Source: Devosia sp. 66-14 (lineage in GTDB: Bacteria; Pseudomonadota; Alphaproteobacteria; Rhizobiales; Devosiaceae). From it: a stretch of 64,000 nucleotides of DNA. This document shows, one piece after another, positions 53,262-62,150 of this stretch. The notes below the pieces were generated by a model. That model did no database searches. It was given only the letters and a program-made list of their open reading frames with translations, and was not told the DNA's origin. The translations under genes and the position numbers were made by a program. The stretch covers positions 529,586 through 593,585 of the forward strand of contig MKVB01000006.1 of the NCBI GenBank assembly GCA_001899085.1, read 5' to 3'. Within the stretch, counting starts at the first letter, position 1. The number at the start of each line of letters is the position of its first letter.

Positions 53262-54926
53262 TCACATCCCGGAGTAATTCGGCCCGGAGCCGCCCTCCGG
53301 CGGCACCCAGGTGATGTTCTGGGCGGGATCCTTGATATCGCAGGTCTTGCAGTGGACGCAGTTGGCGGCGTGAATGCGGAACACCGGCGCGCCGCCCTCC
53401 TCCGCCACTTCGTAGACGCCGGCCGGGCAATAGAGCGGCGCGGGTTCACCGTAGCGCGGCAGGTTTTGTCGCAGCGGCAGTTCCGGATCGGCGAGCTTGA
53501 GGTGAACCGGCTGGTCCTCGTCGTGCCTGAGATTGGCGAGGTAGACCGACGCCGCCCGATCGTAGGTCGTCACCCCATCCGGCCGCGCGTAGACGCGCGG
53601 CGTCACGTCGGCGATCGGCCGCAGCTTCTGATAATCCGCCTTGCCGTGCCGCAGCGTGCCGAACGGCGAGAAGCGGAACAGCGCCTCGCACCACATATCG
53701 AAGCCGCCCAGCAGCACGCCGAAATAGGTGCCGAACCGCGACCAGAAGGGTTTGACGTTGCGCACCGGCGCCAACTCATCGCCGATGCCGGTCGCGAGGA
53801 CGCTGTCGTTCAGCCCCTCGAGCATATCATGCGCCCGGCCCTCGCCGATGGCCGCGGCAACGCGCTCGGCCGTCGCCATCCCGGAGCGGATCGCATTGTG
53901 GATGGCCTTCAGCGCCGGCACGTTCATGAAGCCCGCCGCGCAGCCGATCAGCGCGCCGCCGGGAAACGCCAGGTCGGGGATGGATTGCAGCCCGCCCGAG
54001 GTCATCGCCCGCGCCCCATAGCTCAGCCGCCGGCCGCCCTCGAGCAGCCGGGAGATCGCGGGATGGGCCTTGAAGCGCTGGAACTCATCGAAGGGCGAGA
54101 GCGTCGGGTCGCTGTAGCTCAGATGCACCGCGAGGCCGAGATAGAGCTTGTTGCCGGCCGCGTGGTAGGCGAAGCCACCGCCGGAGGTGCCGTTGTCGAG
54201 CGGAAAACCGAGATAGTGGTCGACGCGCCCGGCCTCGTGCCGATCCGGCGCGATCTCCCACACTTCCTTGATGCCGAGCCCGTAGAGCTGCGGGTCATGG
54301 CCCTCGGCGAGGCCGAAATGACCGATCAGGTGCCTGGCGAGCGAGCCGCGAGCCCCCTCGCCGATCAAGGTATACTTGGCCCTGAGGCCGATGCCCGCGG
54401 CATAGGTGGATCTGGGGTTGCCGGCATGGTCGACGCCGAGATCACCGGTGATGATGCCCTCGACCCGACCGCCCTCGCCGGTGAGCACATCCACTGCCGC
54501 GGTCATCGGAAAGATATCGACGCCGAGCCCCTGCGCCTGCTCGCCCAGCCATCTCACCAGTTCGCCGAGGCTGACGATCACCGCGCCTTCGGTCTTCATC
54601 TGCGGCGGGATCATCAGTTGCGGCAGCGGCAGGTCCGCGGTCGCGGTCAGCAGGTGGAAGGTGTCGCGGGTGACCGCCGGGCCCACCGGCGCGCCCATGG
54701 CGCGCCAGCCGGGCAGCAGCGCATCGAGCCCCACCGGGTTCATCACCGCGCCGGAGATGATATGGCCGCCCAGTTCGGCGGACTTTTCCACCACTGTCAC
54801 CGACAGCAGCGGCGCCACCTGCTTCAGCCGAATGGCGGCGCTGAGCCCCGCAGGACCGGCCCCGACGATCAGTACGTCGGTCTCGATGATCTCGCGATTG
54901 CCGGCGTCGGCCACGGTCACGTCCAT
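53262..54926 (-). CDS. Electron-transferring-flavoprotein dehydrogenase (ETF-QO)
   Basis: Passes electrons from reduced electron-transfer flavoprotein to ubiquinone at the inner membrane. The 554-residue protein has an N-terminal FAD-binding DVLIVGAGPAGLSAAIRL and the C-terminal [4Fe-4S] domain with CPAGVYE and NCVHCKTCDIKDP, ending WVPPEGGSGPNYSGM, all typical. It probably supports fatty-acid, branched-chain and dimethylglycine oxidation. The ATG at 54926 is 43 bp from the divergent uracil-DNA glycosylase start, so the two promoters overlap. A family B palindrome lies past its stop. Confidence 0.95.
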   Translation of the reverse strand: MDVTVADAGNREIIETDVLIVGAGPAGLSAAIRLKQVAPLLSVTVVEKSAELGGHIISGAVMNPVGLDALLPGWRAMGAPVGPAVTRDTFHLLTATADLPLPQLMIPPQMKTEGAVIVSLGELVRWLGEQAQGLGVDIFPMTAAVDVLTGEGGRVEGIITGDLGVDHAGNPRSTYAAGIGLRAKYTLIGEGARGSLARHLIGHFGLAEGHDPQLYGLGIKEVWEIAPDRHEAGRVDHYLGFPLDNGTSGGGFAYHAAGNKLYLGLAVHLSYSDPTLSPFDEFQRFKAHPAISRLLEGGRRLSYGARAMTSGGLQSIPDLAFPGGALIGCAAGFMNVPALKAIHNAIRSGMATAERVAAAIGEGRAHDMLEGLNDSVLATGIGDELAPVRNVKPFWSRFGTYFGVLLGGFDMWCEALFRFSPFGTLRHGKADYQKLRPIADVTPRVYARPDGVTTYDRAASVYLANLRHDEDQPVHLKLADPELPLRQNLPRYGEPAPLYCPAGVYEVAEEGGAPVFRIHAANCVHCKTCDIKDPAQNITWVPPEGGSGPNYSGM

Positions 54927-54969
54927 TCACGGATGGCGGGAGAAAGCGGGCTGTGACATAACAGAACCC

Positions 54970-55782
54970 ATGTCCGAAAATCGACCGCTAAATGACGCCG
55001 AAGCCCGGGCGGCGCTCGACTGGTATCGCGCCGTCGGGGTCGATTTCGCCGTCGGCGAGGATCCGGTCGATCGCTTCGCCGCCTCTGCCGCCCCGTCGCG
55101 CGCCCGGCCGATCCAGGCACCGGAAACGCCGGCCGCGGCACCCGCCGCTCCGCCAGCCGGCCCGATGGCCATCTCGCTGGCCGCCGACCCGACGGAAACC
55201 ACCGCTCTCGCCGCTGCGGCACAGACGCTCGACGAACTCCGCGCGGTGATGAACGGCTATGAAGGGTGCCTGCTGAAGAAACGGGCAACCCAGCTGGTGT
55301 TCGCGGACGGCAATCCCGAGGCCGAGATCATGCTGGTGGGCGAAGGCCCGGGCGAACAGGAGGACCTGCAGGGCAAGCCCTTCGTCGGTCGCGCCGGGCA
55401 ACTGCTCGACCGCATGCTCGGCGCTATCGGCCTCGACCGCAGCAAGGTCTATATCGCCAACATGGTGCCGTGGCGCCCGCCGGGCAATCGCGATCCCTCG
55501 CCCGAGGAGATGGCGCTGTGCACGCCGTTCCTGCTGCGGCAGGTCGAGCTGGTGGCGCCGAAGTTTCTGGTGACGCTCGGCAATGTGCCGACCAAGTCGC
55601 TGTTCCAGACCCAGAACGGCATCACGCGGATGCGCGGCCAGTGGCGGGATCTGACAATCAACAGCCACCAGACCCGGGCGCTGGCGACGCTCCACCCGGC
55701 CTACCTGCTGCGGACGCCGGCCAGCAAGGCCCTGGCCTGGCGGGACATGCTGAGCCTCAAGCAGGCGATCGACGCGACCTGA
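54970..55782 (+). CDS. Uracil-DNA glycosylase, family 4-like, cysteine-poor
   Basis: A 270-residue DNA repair glycosylase. The core has family 4/5 landmarks: [20 protein letters not shown] (active-site motif A), [13 protein letters not shown] and TLHPAYLLR (motif B His). About 95 N-terminal residues are Ala/Pro-rich and probably disordered. Thermophilic family 4 enzymes hold a [4Fe-4S] cluster with four cysteines; this protein has only two (EGCLLKK and LCTPFL), so an intact cluster cannot form. I recall alphaproteobacterial relatives sharing the GCxLK pattern. Start ATG 54970 is where the family-like N-terminus begins. Confidence 0.87.
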   Translation: MSENRPLNDAEARAALDWYRAVGVDFAVGEDPVDRFAASAAPSRARPIQAPETPAAAPAAPPAGPMAISLAADPTETTALAAAAQTLDELRAVMNGYEGCLLKKRATQLVFADGNPEAEIMLVGEGPGEQEDLQGKPFVGRAGQLLDRMLGAIGLDRSKVYIANMVPWRPPGNRDPSPEEMALCTPFLLRQVELVAPKFLVTLGNVPTKSLFQTQNGITRMRGQWRDLTINSHQTRALATLHPAYLLRTPASKALAWRDMLSLKQAIDAT

Positions 55783-55878
55783 GGCGTTTGGTCGATCGGC
55801 CGGCCTGCCGCGCCATTGGTCTAGCTTGCTGCGGCGCCGCGCTGCTGCTCCATCTGTCGAAAAAGCGAGGACGCCGAT

Positions 55879-56799
55879 TTGAACCTTTCAGATACCCAGC
55901 GCCTGGCGCTGCTTGCGCCACGCAGCGGCCGGTTGCGGACGGTGCTGGACACCGACACCTACAACGAGATCGATGATCAGTTCGCCGTGGTGCAGGCCCT
56001 GCTGTCGCCTGACCGGCTCGACCTGCAGGCGATTTATGCGGCGCCGTTCTTCAACGACCGTTCGAGCGGCCCCGGCGAGGGCATGGAGCTGAGCTATGGT
56101 GAAATCCTCGCCTTGCTCGAACGCCTTGGGGTTCCGCATGCCGGCTTCGTGCATCGCGGCGTCACCGACTATGTCGGCGCAGCGAAACAGGCCATGCGGG
56201 CGCCAGCGGTCGATGACCTCATCGCGCGAGCCCGAGCCGGTTCGGCCGAAGACCCGCTTTACGTGATCGCCATCGGCGCCATCAGCAACATCGCCTCGGC
56301 GCTGCTTGCGGCGCCCGACATCATCGACCGCGTGGTGGTTGTCTGGCTGGGCGGACACGCACTCGAATGGCCGCACCAGCGCGAGTTCAACCTGCGCCAG
56401 GATGTCGGCGGTGCGCAGGTGCTGTTCGATTCCGGCGTGCCGTTGGTGCTGGTGCCGTGCATGGGGGTCGTCTCGCATCTGCATTCTACGGTGCCGGAGA
56501 TCGAGCGCTATGTCGAACCGCAGGGCGAGATCGGCCGGTTCCTGGCGCAGCGGTTCAAGGAATACGAAACCGACCATGTCGGCTGGGCCAAGGAAATCTG
56601 GGACATGGCACCGGTGGGCTGGATGCTCGACCCGGACTGGGCGCCGAGCGTCATCGTGCCCACCCCGATCCTTACCGCCGACGTCACCTACAGCATCGAC
56701 CGGGCGCGGCACCCGATGCGCTATGTCACGCAGGTCAAGCGCAACCCGATCATGCGGGACTTCATCGCCAAACTGGCGGCCCGCGCCGAGAGGAACTGA
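55879..56799 (+). CDS. Inosine/uridine-preferring nucleoside hydrolase
   Basis: A 306-residue N-ribohydrolase that splits nucleosides to base and ribose. The calcium-binding N-terminal motif is VLDTDTYNEIDDQFAV with Asp24, Asp26, Asp32 and Asp33; the extra Glu before the Asp pair marks a subgroup distinct from classic DTDPGIDD enzymes. The VPLVLVPCMGVVS strand and the C-terminal YSIDRARHPMRYV segment follow. Start is TTG at 55879 with GAGG about ten bases upstream. It probably serves purine or pyrimidine salvage and is transcribed alone, as gaps of about 100-185 bp lie on either side. Confidence 0.87.
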   Translation: MNLSDTQRLALLAPRSGRLRTVLDTDTYNEIDDQFAVVQALLSPDRLDLQAIYAAPFFNDRSSGPGEGMELSYGEILALLERLGVPHAGFVHRGVTDYVGAAKQAMRAPAVDDLIARARAGSAEDPLYVIAIGAISNIASALLAAPDIIDRVVVVWLGGHALEWPHQREFNLRQDVGGAQVLFDSGVPLVLVPCMGVVSHLHSTVPEIERYVEPQGEIGRFLAQRFKEYETDHVGWAKEIWDMAPVGWMLDPDWAPSVIVPTPILTADVTYSIDRARHPMRYVTQVKRNPIMRDFIAKLAARAERN

Positions 56800-56984
56800 G
56801 GCCCGACCGACGAGGCGGCAGGCCATCACAGCCAGCACTCCGCAGGTGGCTCGACCGGCATCGGGCAGTCGTTCTGGGACGAATGGCTAGCATCCGAAAT
56901 AATCTCGGTGGTTGAACCATCTGCCCGAATTTGGTCTGAGTATCAGGGCAAGCGCCTCAGGCCCCGGTAACCGCAGAAAGCGCC

Positions 56985-58376
56985 ATGTCCTCCGCCCTCA
57001 AGATTTATGCCCTGTTCATCGGCTCGGCACTCCTGATGTTCGGAGGTGGGCTGCAGGGCCTGCTGCTCTCGGTGCGCGGCGCCGAGGAGGGGTTCTCGCT
57101 GACGGCGCTGGGCCTCATCGGCACCGGCTGGTCGGTGGGGTTCGTTGCCGGCTCGATCACCGTGCCGATGCTGGTGAAACGCGTCGGGCACATACGCGCC
57201 TATTCGATCATGGCAGCGATCGGTACGGTCACCATCCTGCTTAACCTGCTTTGGGTTCAGGATATCGGCTGGATCGTGCTGCGCGCCTTTTCCGGCTTCT
57301 GCTTTGCCGGCGCGGCGATGATCGTCGAAAGCTGGCTCAACGAGGTGGCGGACAACCGCAGCCGCGGCACGATCTTTTCGGTCTACACCACCATCAACAT
57401 GGCCGCTTCGACGGTTGGTCAGCTCGCCATGGCGGTCACCGGCACGTTCGGCCATATCCCGTTCGTGGTCGGCGCCATCGCCTTCATCTGCGCGCTGCTG
57501 CCGAGCGCACTGACGTCGACGCCGCAGCCGCGGCCGATCTCATCGGCGCGGCTCGACGTGGTGCTGCTCTACAAGACCTCGCCGCTGGCGGTGATCGCCG
57601 CCTTCGCCTGCGGCATGGCCAACGGCACTTTCGGCACGCTGGCGCCGGTCTACGGGTTCGAGCAGAAACTCGACGCCTCGACCATCGCCTATCTGTTCGC
57701 CGTCACCGCCGTGGTCGGCGCGGTCGCGCAGACGCCGTTCGGGCGGCTCTCCGACAAGATCGATCGCCGGCTGGTGATCGTCGGGCTCAGCGGCTTTTCG
57801 GCGGTGATCGGGCTGCTCACCGTGCTGCTCAACCCGAGCAGCGGGGTGCTGATGTTCATCCTGTTCGGGCTCTATGGCTTCGGCGCCTACCCGCTCTATG
57901 CCATCGCCGTGGCGCATGCGAACGACTTCGCCAAGGAGGGCGAGTTCGGTCGGGTCGCCGGCGGCATGCTGCTGATCCTCGGTATCGGTCTTGCCATCGG
58001 CCCGATCATCGCCAGCTGGGTGATGAATGCAATCGCGCCGGTCGGGCTGTTCATCGTCACCGCGACGTTCCATGGCGCGCTGGCGGTTACGGCGTTCCTG
58101 CGCATGAGGATCCGTCCGGTGCGCGACGCAGCGGGGCGGGTGCGCTTCCGCGCCATGAGTGCCGAAAAGGGTGTTTCGCCGGGCACGGTGACGCTCGATC
58201 CGCGCGTCGACGAGAAACCGACGCCCCGTCCGGCCCCTGCCGCGCCGCCGGCGCAGGCCGGGCAGACCGAAATCCTGGTGCCCGATCCGATCGAGCCGAC
58301 CATCGTCGTCGAAAGTCATCCAAAGGGTGACGCGCCCGGCGAGATCTCGCCGTCCGACAAGCCCAAGCCGGAGTAG
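56985..58376 (+). CDS. MFS transporter (YcaD/YfkF-like)
   Basis: A 463-residue major facilitator with twelve predicted helices in the first 390 residues. The GxLaDrxGRR-type loop between helices 2 and 3 appears as LVKRVGHIRAYS and its second-half counterpart as GRLSDKIDRRLV. A hydrophilic Pro/Glu-rich C-terminal tail of about 70 residues is cytoplasmic and unusual in length for the subgroup. The closest recognisable type is YcaD-like, with unknown substrates. It ends four bases before moaB, with which it is probably co-transcribed. Confidence 0.82.
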   Translation: MSSALKIYALFIGSALLMFGGGLQGLLLSVRGAEEGFSLTALGLIGTGWSVGFVAGSITVPMLVKRVGHIRAYSIMAAIGTVTILLNLLWVQDIGWIVLRAFSGFCFAGAAMIVESWLNEVADNRSRGTIFSVYTTINMAASTVGQLAMAVTGTFGHIPFVVGAIAFICALLPSALTSTPQPRPISSARLDVVLLYKTSPLAVIAAFACGMANGTFGTLAPVYGFEQKLDASTIAYLFAVTAVVGAVAQTPFGRLSDKIDRRLVIVGLSGFSAVIGLLTVLLNPSSGVLMFILFGLYGFGAYPLYAIAVAHANDFAKEGEFGRVAGGMLLILGIGLAIGPIIASWVMNAIAPVGLFIVTATFHGALAVTAFLRMRIRPVRDAAGRVRFRAMSAEKGVSPGTVTLDPRVDEKPTPRPAPAAPPAQAGQTEILVPDPIEPTIVVESHPKGDAPGEISPSDKPKPE

Positions 58377-58380
58377 CCTG

Positions 58381-58917
58381 ATGTTCAAATCGGAACTCGA
58401 CCAGAGCAAGCCGTTCACGCCGCTGTCGATCGCGGTGCTCGCCGTCTCCGACACGCGGACGCTCGAGACCGACACGGCCGGGGCGCTGCTGAAATCGCTG
58501 ATGGAAGCGGATGGTCATGCCTGCTTCGAACGCGCCGTGGTGCGCGACGATATCCACCAGATCCGCGCCAAGGTGATGGAATGGGTGGTGAACGACGGCG
58601 TCGATGCGATCATCACCACCGGTGGCACCGGCTTTTCCGGGCGCGACGTCACCCCCGAGGCGCTGGAGCCGCTGTTCCAGAAGCGGATGGATGGATTTTC
58701 GGTACTGTTCCACCAGTATTCGGCCACTACGGTCGGCACCTCTACCTTGCAGTCGCGCGCCACCGGCGGGCTGATCGGCGAGACTTTCGTCTTCGTCGTC
58801 CCGGGCTCGCGCGGCGCCTGCCGCGACGCCTGGGAAGGGATCCTGCGGGCCCAGCTCGACAACCGGCACAAGCCCTGCAACTTCGTTGAGCTGATGCCGC
58901 GGCTCAACGAGCGCTGA
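58381..58917 (+). CDS. moaB: Molybdopterin adenylyltransferase-like protein MoaB
   Basis: A 178-residue protein of the MoaB/Mog family acting in molybdenum cofactor biosynthesis (adenylylation of molybdopterin). The nucleotide loop IITTGGTGFSGRDVTPEA and the LFHQYSATTVGTSTLQSRATGG segment are family hallmarks, and PGSRGACRDAW is the late substrate loop. The ATG at 58381 has GGAG about eight bases upstream; the frame is open 18 codons further only as a shadow of the transporter gene. A 58-codon basic gene follows after four bases. Confidence 0.92.
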   Translation: MFKSELDQSKPFTPLSIAVLAVSDTRTLETDTAGALLKSLMEADGHACFERAVVRDDIHQIRAKVMEWVVNDGVDAIITTGGTGFSGRDVTPEALEPLFQKRMDGFSVLFHQYSATTVGTSTLQSRATGGLIGETFVFVVPGSRGACRDAWEGILRAQLDNRHKPCNFVELMPRLNER

Positions 58918-58921
58918 GCCG

Positions 58922-59098
58922 ATGAAAGTCCCCCTCACCCGCAAGCAGATCGCGCCGCGCAATGCCGCGGCGAAGTCGCTGCGCGAGGGGCAGTTCCAGC
59001 CCAAGGTCGAGGCGGATCCCAAGACCTACAAGCGCAAGACCAAGCACAAGACCGACCCGGTACTGGAAGCCGAGAAGCAGGACGGCGACAGCGAATAA
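58922..59098 (+). CDS. Small basic protein, ArfA-like candidate
   Basis: A 58-residue Lys/Arg-rich protein that starts four bases after the moaB stop, so it is likely co-translated. It begins MKVPLTRKQIAPRNAAAKSL and has the segment FQPKVEADPKTYKRKTKHK. That resembles the ArfA pattern of a short hydrophobic-basic N-terminal helix followed by F, VE, K, Y, RK and KH spaced as in the ribosome-rescue factor. The acidic C-terminus (EAEKQDGDSE) is not typical. No mRNA hairpin that would make a non-stop transcript was obvious. It is below usual size cutoffs and easily missed. Confidence 0.55.
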   Translation: MKVPLTRKQIAPRNAAAKSLREGQFQPKVEADPKTYKRKTKHKTDPVLEAEKQDGDSE

Positions 59099-59276
59099 CT
59101 GAAAGCCGGTTCACTCGATAGATTTGCTGAGTTCAGGTTCATCCTGAGATTCAGACCGCGCCGCGAAGTCCTTCCAAAAACACGTTCATTTCCCATTCAG
59201 CCGGCGCAATTCAATTGCGATGCCGACGCTCCGGTGCCACCCTGCATCGCTCAGGGCGTCACATGCGGAGGGCTCC

Positions 59277-59834
59277 ATGACTGGGTTGATCATTCTGGCG
59301 ATCGTCGTCGCCGCCATCGGCTACGCGATCTTCGTCTACAACGACCTGGTGTCCAAGCGGCAGCTCAAGGAAGAGGGCTGGTCGGGCATCGATGTGCAGC
59401 TGAAGCGCCGCACCGACATGATCCCCAACCTGATGGAAACGGTGAAGGGCTATATGGGGCACGAGCGCGAAACGCTCGAGGCCGTCACCCAGGCCCGCGC
59501 CGCAGCCACTGCCGGCGCCAATGCCAGCCCGGGCGAGCGCAGCGCGCTCGAAGGCGCGCTGTCCGGGGCGCTGGGCAAGCTGCTGGCCATCGCCGAGGCC
59601 TATCCCGACCTCAAGGCCAACACCACGTTCCTCGAATTCCAGAGCGCGCTGCAGAACGTCGAAGACGAGATCCAGCTGGCGCGGCGCTACTATAACGGCT
59701 CGGTGCGCAACCTGAACACCGCGGTCGAGAGCTTCCCGTCCAACGTCGTCGCCAACGCCTTCAAGTTCGAGAAGGCCGAGTATTTCGAGTTGGAGAACGA
59801 GGCGGACCGCGCCGTCCCGTCAGTGAAGTTCTGA
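59277..59834 (+). CDS. lemA: LemA family protein
   Basis: A 185-residue LemA protein: one N-terminal transmembrane helix (TGLIILAIVVAAIGYAIFVYN) and a long helical bundle with the family signatures KEEGWSGIDVQLKRRTDMIPNL, ETLEAVTQARAAA and YNGSVRNLNTAVESFPSN. Role unknown; LemA genes usually pair with a DUF2207 or peptidase membrane protein, as here. The ATG at 59277 has GGAGGG upstream; the open frame extends 19 codons without family sequence. Tandem TTCA half-sites 11 bases apart (59185-59199) lie upstream and may be a regulator site. Confidence 0.92.
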   Translation: MTGLIILAIVVAAIGYAIFVYNDLVSKRQLKEEGWSGIDVQLKRRTDMIPNLMETVKGYMGHERETLEAVTQARAAATAGANASPGERSALEGALSGALGKLLAIAEAYPDLKANTTFLEFQSALQNVEDEIQLARRYYNGSVRNLNTAVESFPSNVVANAFKFEKAEYFELENEADRAVPSVKF

Positions 59835-59847
59835 TCCCAGCCGGACC

Positions 59848-61896
59848 GTGAACATCGTGCGCTTGGCCAGCCCCCTCCCAGCCGCCCCCACAAGGGGGGA
59901 GGTCCAAGGCAGAGGTCGTGGCACGACTGAGCCCAGGCACCGGCTCCCACCTCCCCCCTTGTGGGGGCCCCTGGGAGGGGGCTGGCAACGTGCGCTGGCA
60001 GTGGTCGTCACCCTCCTGACCCTCATCGTCGCCCTCCCGGCCACTGCCCGCGAGGCGATCACTTCGTTCTCGTCCGCCATCACCCTCAACACCGACGGCT
60101 CGGTCGACGTCATCGAGACCATCGAGGTGAATGCCGAGGGCTATGAGATCCGGCGTGGCATCTACCGCGATATCCCGCTGGTGCTGATCAACCCTGACAA
60201 CTCGCGGCTGCGCTCCGATCTCAGGGTCCAGTCGGTGACCCGCGATGGCCGGGCCGAGCCGTACTCGCTGGACAATATCGGCGCCGGGTTCAAGCGCATC
60301 CGCATCGGCGATGCCGACGTGCTGCTCGATTATGGCAAACACACCTACACCATCCGCTACAGCATGAGCCGGATGGGCCGCAGCTTTGCCGATCATGACG
60401 AGCTGTTCTGGAATGCCACCGGCAACTACTGGAATTTCCCGATCGAGGCAGCCGTCGCATCGATCACCCTGCCCAAGGGCGCGGTGATCGACCGGCTGAT
60501 CGGCTATACCGGGGTGCCCGGGTCGACCGAGCAGGCCGTCACCATCACCCGCACCTCCGACAACACGGCAATCTTCCGGGTCAACCGTCCGCTCGCCTCG
60601 GGTGAAGGGGTCAGCGTGGCCGCATCGTTTCAGAAGGGCATCCTCGTCGAGCCGCAGGGGCTGGACCGGCTGCTCTACTGGCTGAGCGACCACCGCGACA
60701 TCGTGGTGCCCGGCATCGCGGTGGCCCTGGTGCTGCTCTACAACCTGCTCGCCTGGAGCGCGGTCGGCCGCGACCCCAAGAAGGGCACCATCATTCCGCT
60801 GTTTCATCCGCCCCAGCGGTTCTCGCCGGGGCTGGCCGAGTATGTCGACGGCATGGGCTGGGAGAAAGGCGGCTGGACCGCCTTTACCGCCTCGATCTTC
60901 GACCTGGGCGTCAAAGGGTTGGTGAAGATCGACAACCCAGGCAAGACCTTGAGCGTGACGGTAACCGGCAAGGCGCCACCGGACGACCTCGGGGCGGCCG
61001 AGCGACTGCTGTTCGACTATTTCAGGTCGCAGGGCAAGGTGACGGTCAACACCACGACCGGTCCCAAGCTCAATGAGACCCGCGGCCAGTTCGTCAAGGC
61101 CATCGAGACCGAGAACCGCCTCGTCTACTTCCGCAACAACACCGGCTATGTCGTCGTGGGCGTGGCGTTTTCAGTGCTGATCCTTCTGGGCATGGTGGTG
61201 TTCGACCTGATCGACCCGGTCACGCTGGTGTTCGCCGGGGTCGGCGCGCTGTTCCTCGGCATTCTGAGCGGCATCCTCAGGGGGCTGTGGCGCAGCCCGA
61301 TCATCGCCAAGATCATCTTCGCGGTGTGGGCGGTGATCTTCGGCGGCAACCTGATCGGCGCCGCCAGCGCCTTTCTCAGCGATTTCCACCCGGATGTGGC
61401 GTTGATCGGCGCCGCCTCGATCATCTTCATCAACGTGGTGTTCGCCGTGCTGATGCGGGCGCCGACCGTGCAGGGCCGGAACATCATGGACCAGCTCGAC
61501 GGCTTCAAGATGTACATGAACACGGCCGAGAAGAACCGGCTGAACATGAACAACGAGCCGCCGATGACGGTGGAGCGCTTTGAGCGCATCCTGCCCTATG
61601 CCATCGCGCTGGGGGTGGAGAAGCCGTGGTCGGAACACTTCGAAGCTGAACTCGCCCGCAATGCCGTCGCCGACGCGCAGGGCAGCAGCTACGCGCCGGG
61701 CTTCTATAGCGGGCGCAGTTGGTCGAGTGGTTCGGGCAGCTTTGCCAATACCGTCTCGTCCGTCGCAACCGGGATGAGCGCCGCCATGGTCGCGGCGCAA
61801 CCGAGTTCGTCGTCGGGCTCGGGGTTCTCCAGCGGCGGCGGTGGTGGCGGCGGCTCCGGTGGTGGCGGAGGTGGCGGCGGCGGAGGCGGGTGGTAG
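59848..61896 (+). CDS. DUF2207 membrane protein with palindrome-derived N-terminus
   Basis: A DUF2207 protein of up to 682 residues, the usual partner of LemA. After a signal-type hydrophobic run (ALAVVVTLLTLIVALPATA) come an extracytoplasmic beta-rich domain, a helix near residue 295, a cytoplasmic part and three or four more helices (about 435-540). The protein ends in the family-typical Gly-rich tail GGGGGGGSGGGGGGGGGGGW. The first 46 residues from GTG 59848 are a translation of a family A palindrome (59866-59986). An in-frame TTG at 59959 inside the palindrome would give a normal 30-residue signal peptide, and no start lies closer with a ribosome site. The true start is unresolved. Confidence 0.85.
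   Translation: MNIVRLASPLPAAPTRGEVQGRGRGTTEPRHRLPPPPLWGPLGGGWQRALAVVVTLLTLIVALPATAREAITSFSSAITLNTDGSVDVIETIEVNAEGYEIRRGIYRDIPLVLINPDNSRLRSDLRVQSVTRDGRAEPYSLDNIGAGFKRIRIGDADVLLDYGKHTYTIRYSMSRMGRSFADHDELFWNATGNYWNFPIEAAVASITLPKGAVIDRLIGYTGVPGSTEQAVTITRTSDNTAIFRVNRPLASGEGVSVAASFQKGILVEPQGLDRLLYWLSDHRDIVVPGIAVALVLLYNLLAWSAVGRDPKKGTIIPLFHPPQRFSPGLAEYVDGMGWEKGGWTAFTASIFDLGVKGLVKIDNPGKTLSVTVTGKAPPDDLGAAERLLFDYFRSQGKVTVNTTTGPKLNETRGQFVKAIETENRLVYFRNNTGYVVVGVAFSVLILLGMVVFDLIDPVTLVFAGVGALFLGILSGILRGLWRSPIIAKIIFAVWAVIFGGNLIGAASAFLSDFHPDVALIGAASIIFINVVFAVLMRAPTVQGRNIMDQLDGFKMYMNTAEKNRLNMNNEPPMTVERFERILPYAIALGVEKPWSEHFEAELARNAVADAQGSSYAPGFYSGRSWSSGSGSFANTVSSVATGMSAAMVAAQPSSSSGSGFSSGGGGGGGSGGGGGGGGGGGW
59866..59986. 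repeat. Family A palindromic element, copy A5 (in-frame within DUF2207 gene)
   Basis: A perfect 15-bp terminal inverted repeat, GCCAGCCCCCTCCCA / TGGGAGGGGGCTGGC, encloses hairpin parts GCCCCCACAAGGGGGG and CCTCCCCCCTTGTGGGGG with a GGCACGACTGAGC core. At 121 bp it lies between the LemA stop and the DUF2207 signal segment, and the reading frame passes through it without a stop. Confidence 0.88.
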
Positions 61897-61921
61897 AACA
61901 ACCTTCCATATCGTGCTCCCA

Positions 61922-62023
61922 CCGGCGTCATCCCCGCGAAGGCGGGGACCCAGTGGGATGCCTCAGCACTGGCGGGCGCGGTTAGCTCGCACTAGGTTCC
62001 CGCCTTCGCGGGAATGACGCCGG
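61922..62023. repeat. Family B palindromic element, copy B3
   Basis: Arms CCGGCGTCATCCCCGCGAAG and its complement CTTCGCGGGAATGACGCCGG, with one mismatch, enclose an inner CCCAGTGGGATG/CACTAGG region. It lies between the DUF2207 gene and glyS and could form a strong intergenic hairpin. Confidence 0.85.
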
Positions 62024-62150
62024 AGCTGGGTGCCGGCACACGGCTCCTGCTGCCGACGAACCCTACTTCCTGCGGCATCCGCCAACCCGCAATGGACAAT
62101 CTCCCCTGCCCTTGCTAGGCAAACCGCGCTTTCAAACGCCCGGTTAAGAG

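Noticed and set aside
53082-54956. A 624-codon plus-strand open frame opposite the ETF-QO gene
   Set aside because: ETF-QO has complete FAD and [4Fe-4S] motifs; this frame has biased composition only.
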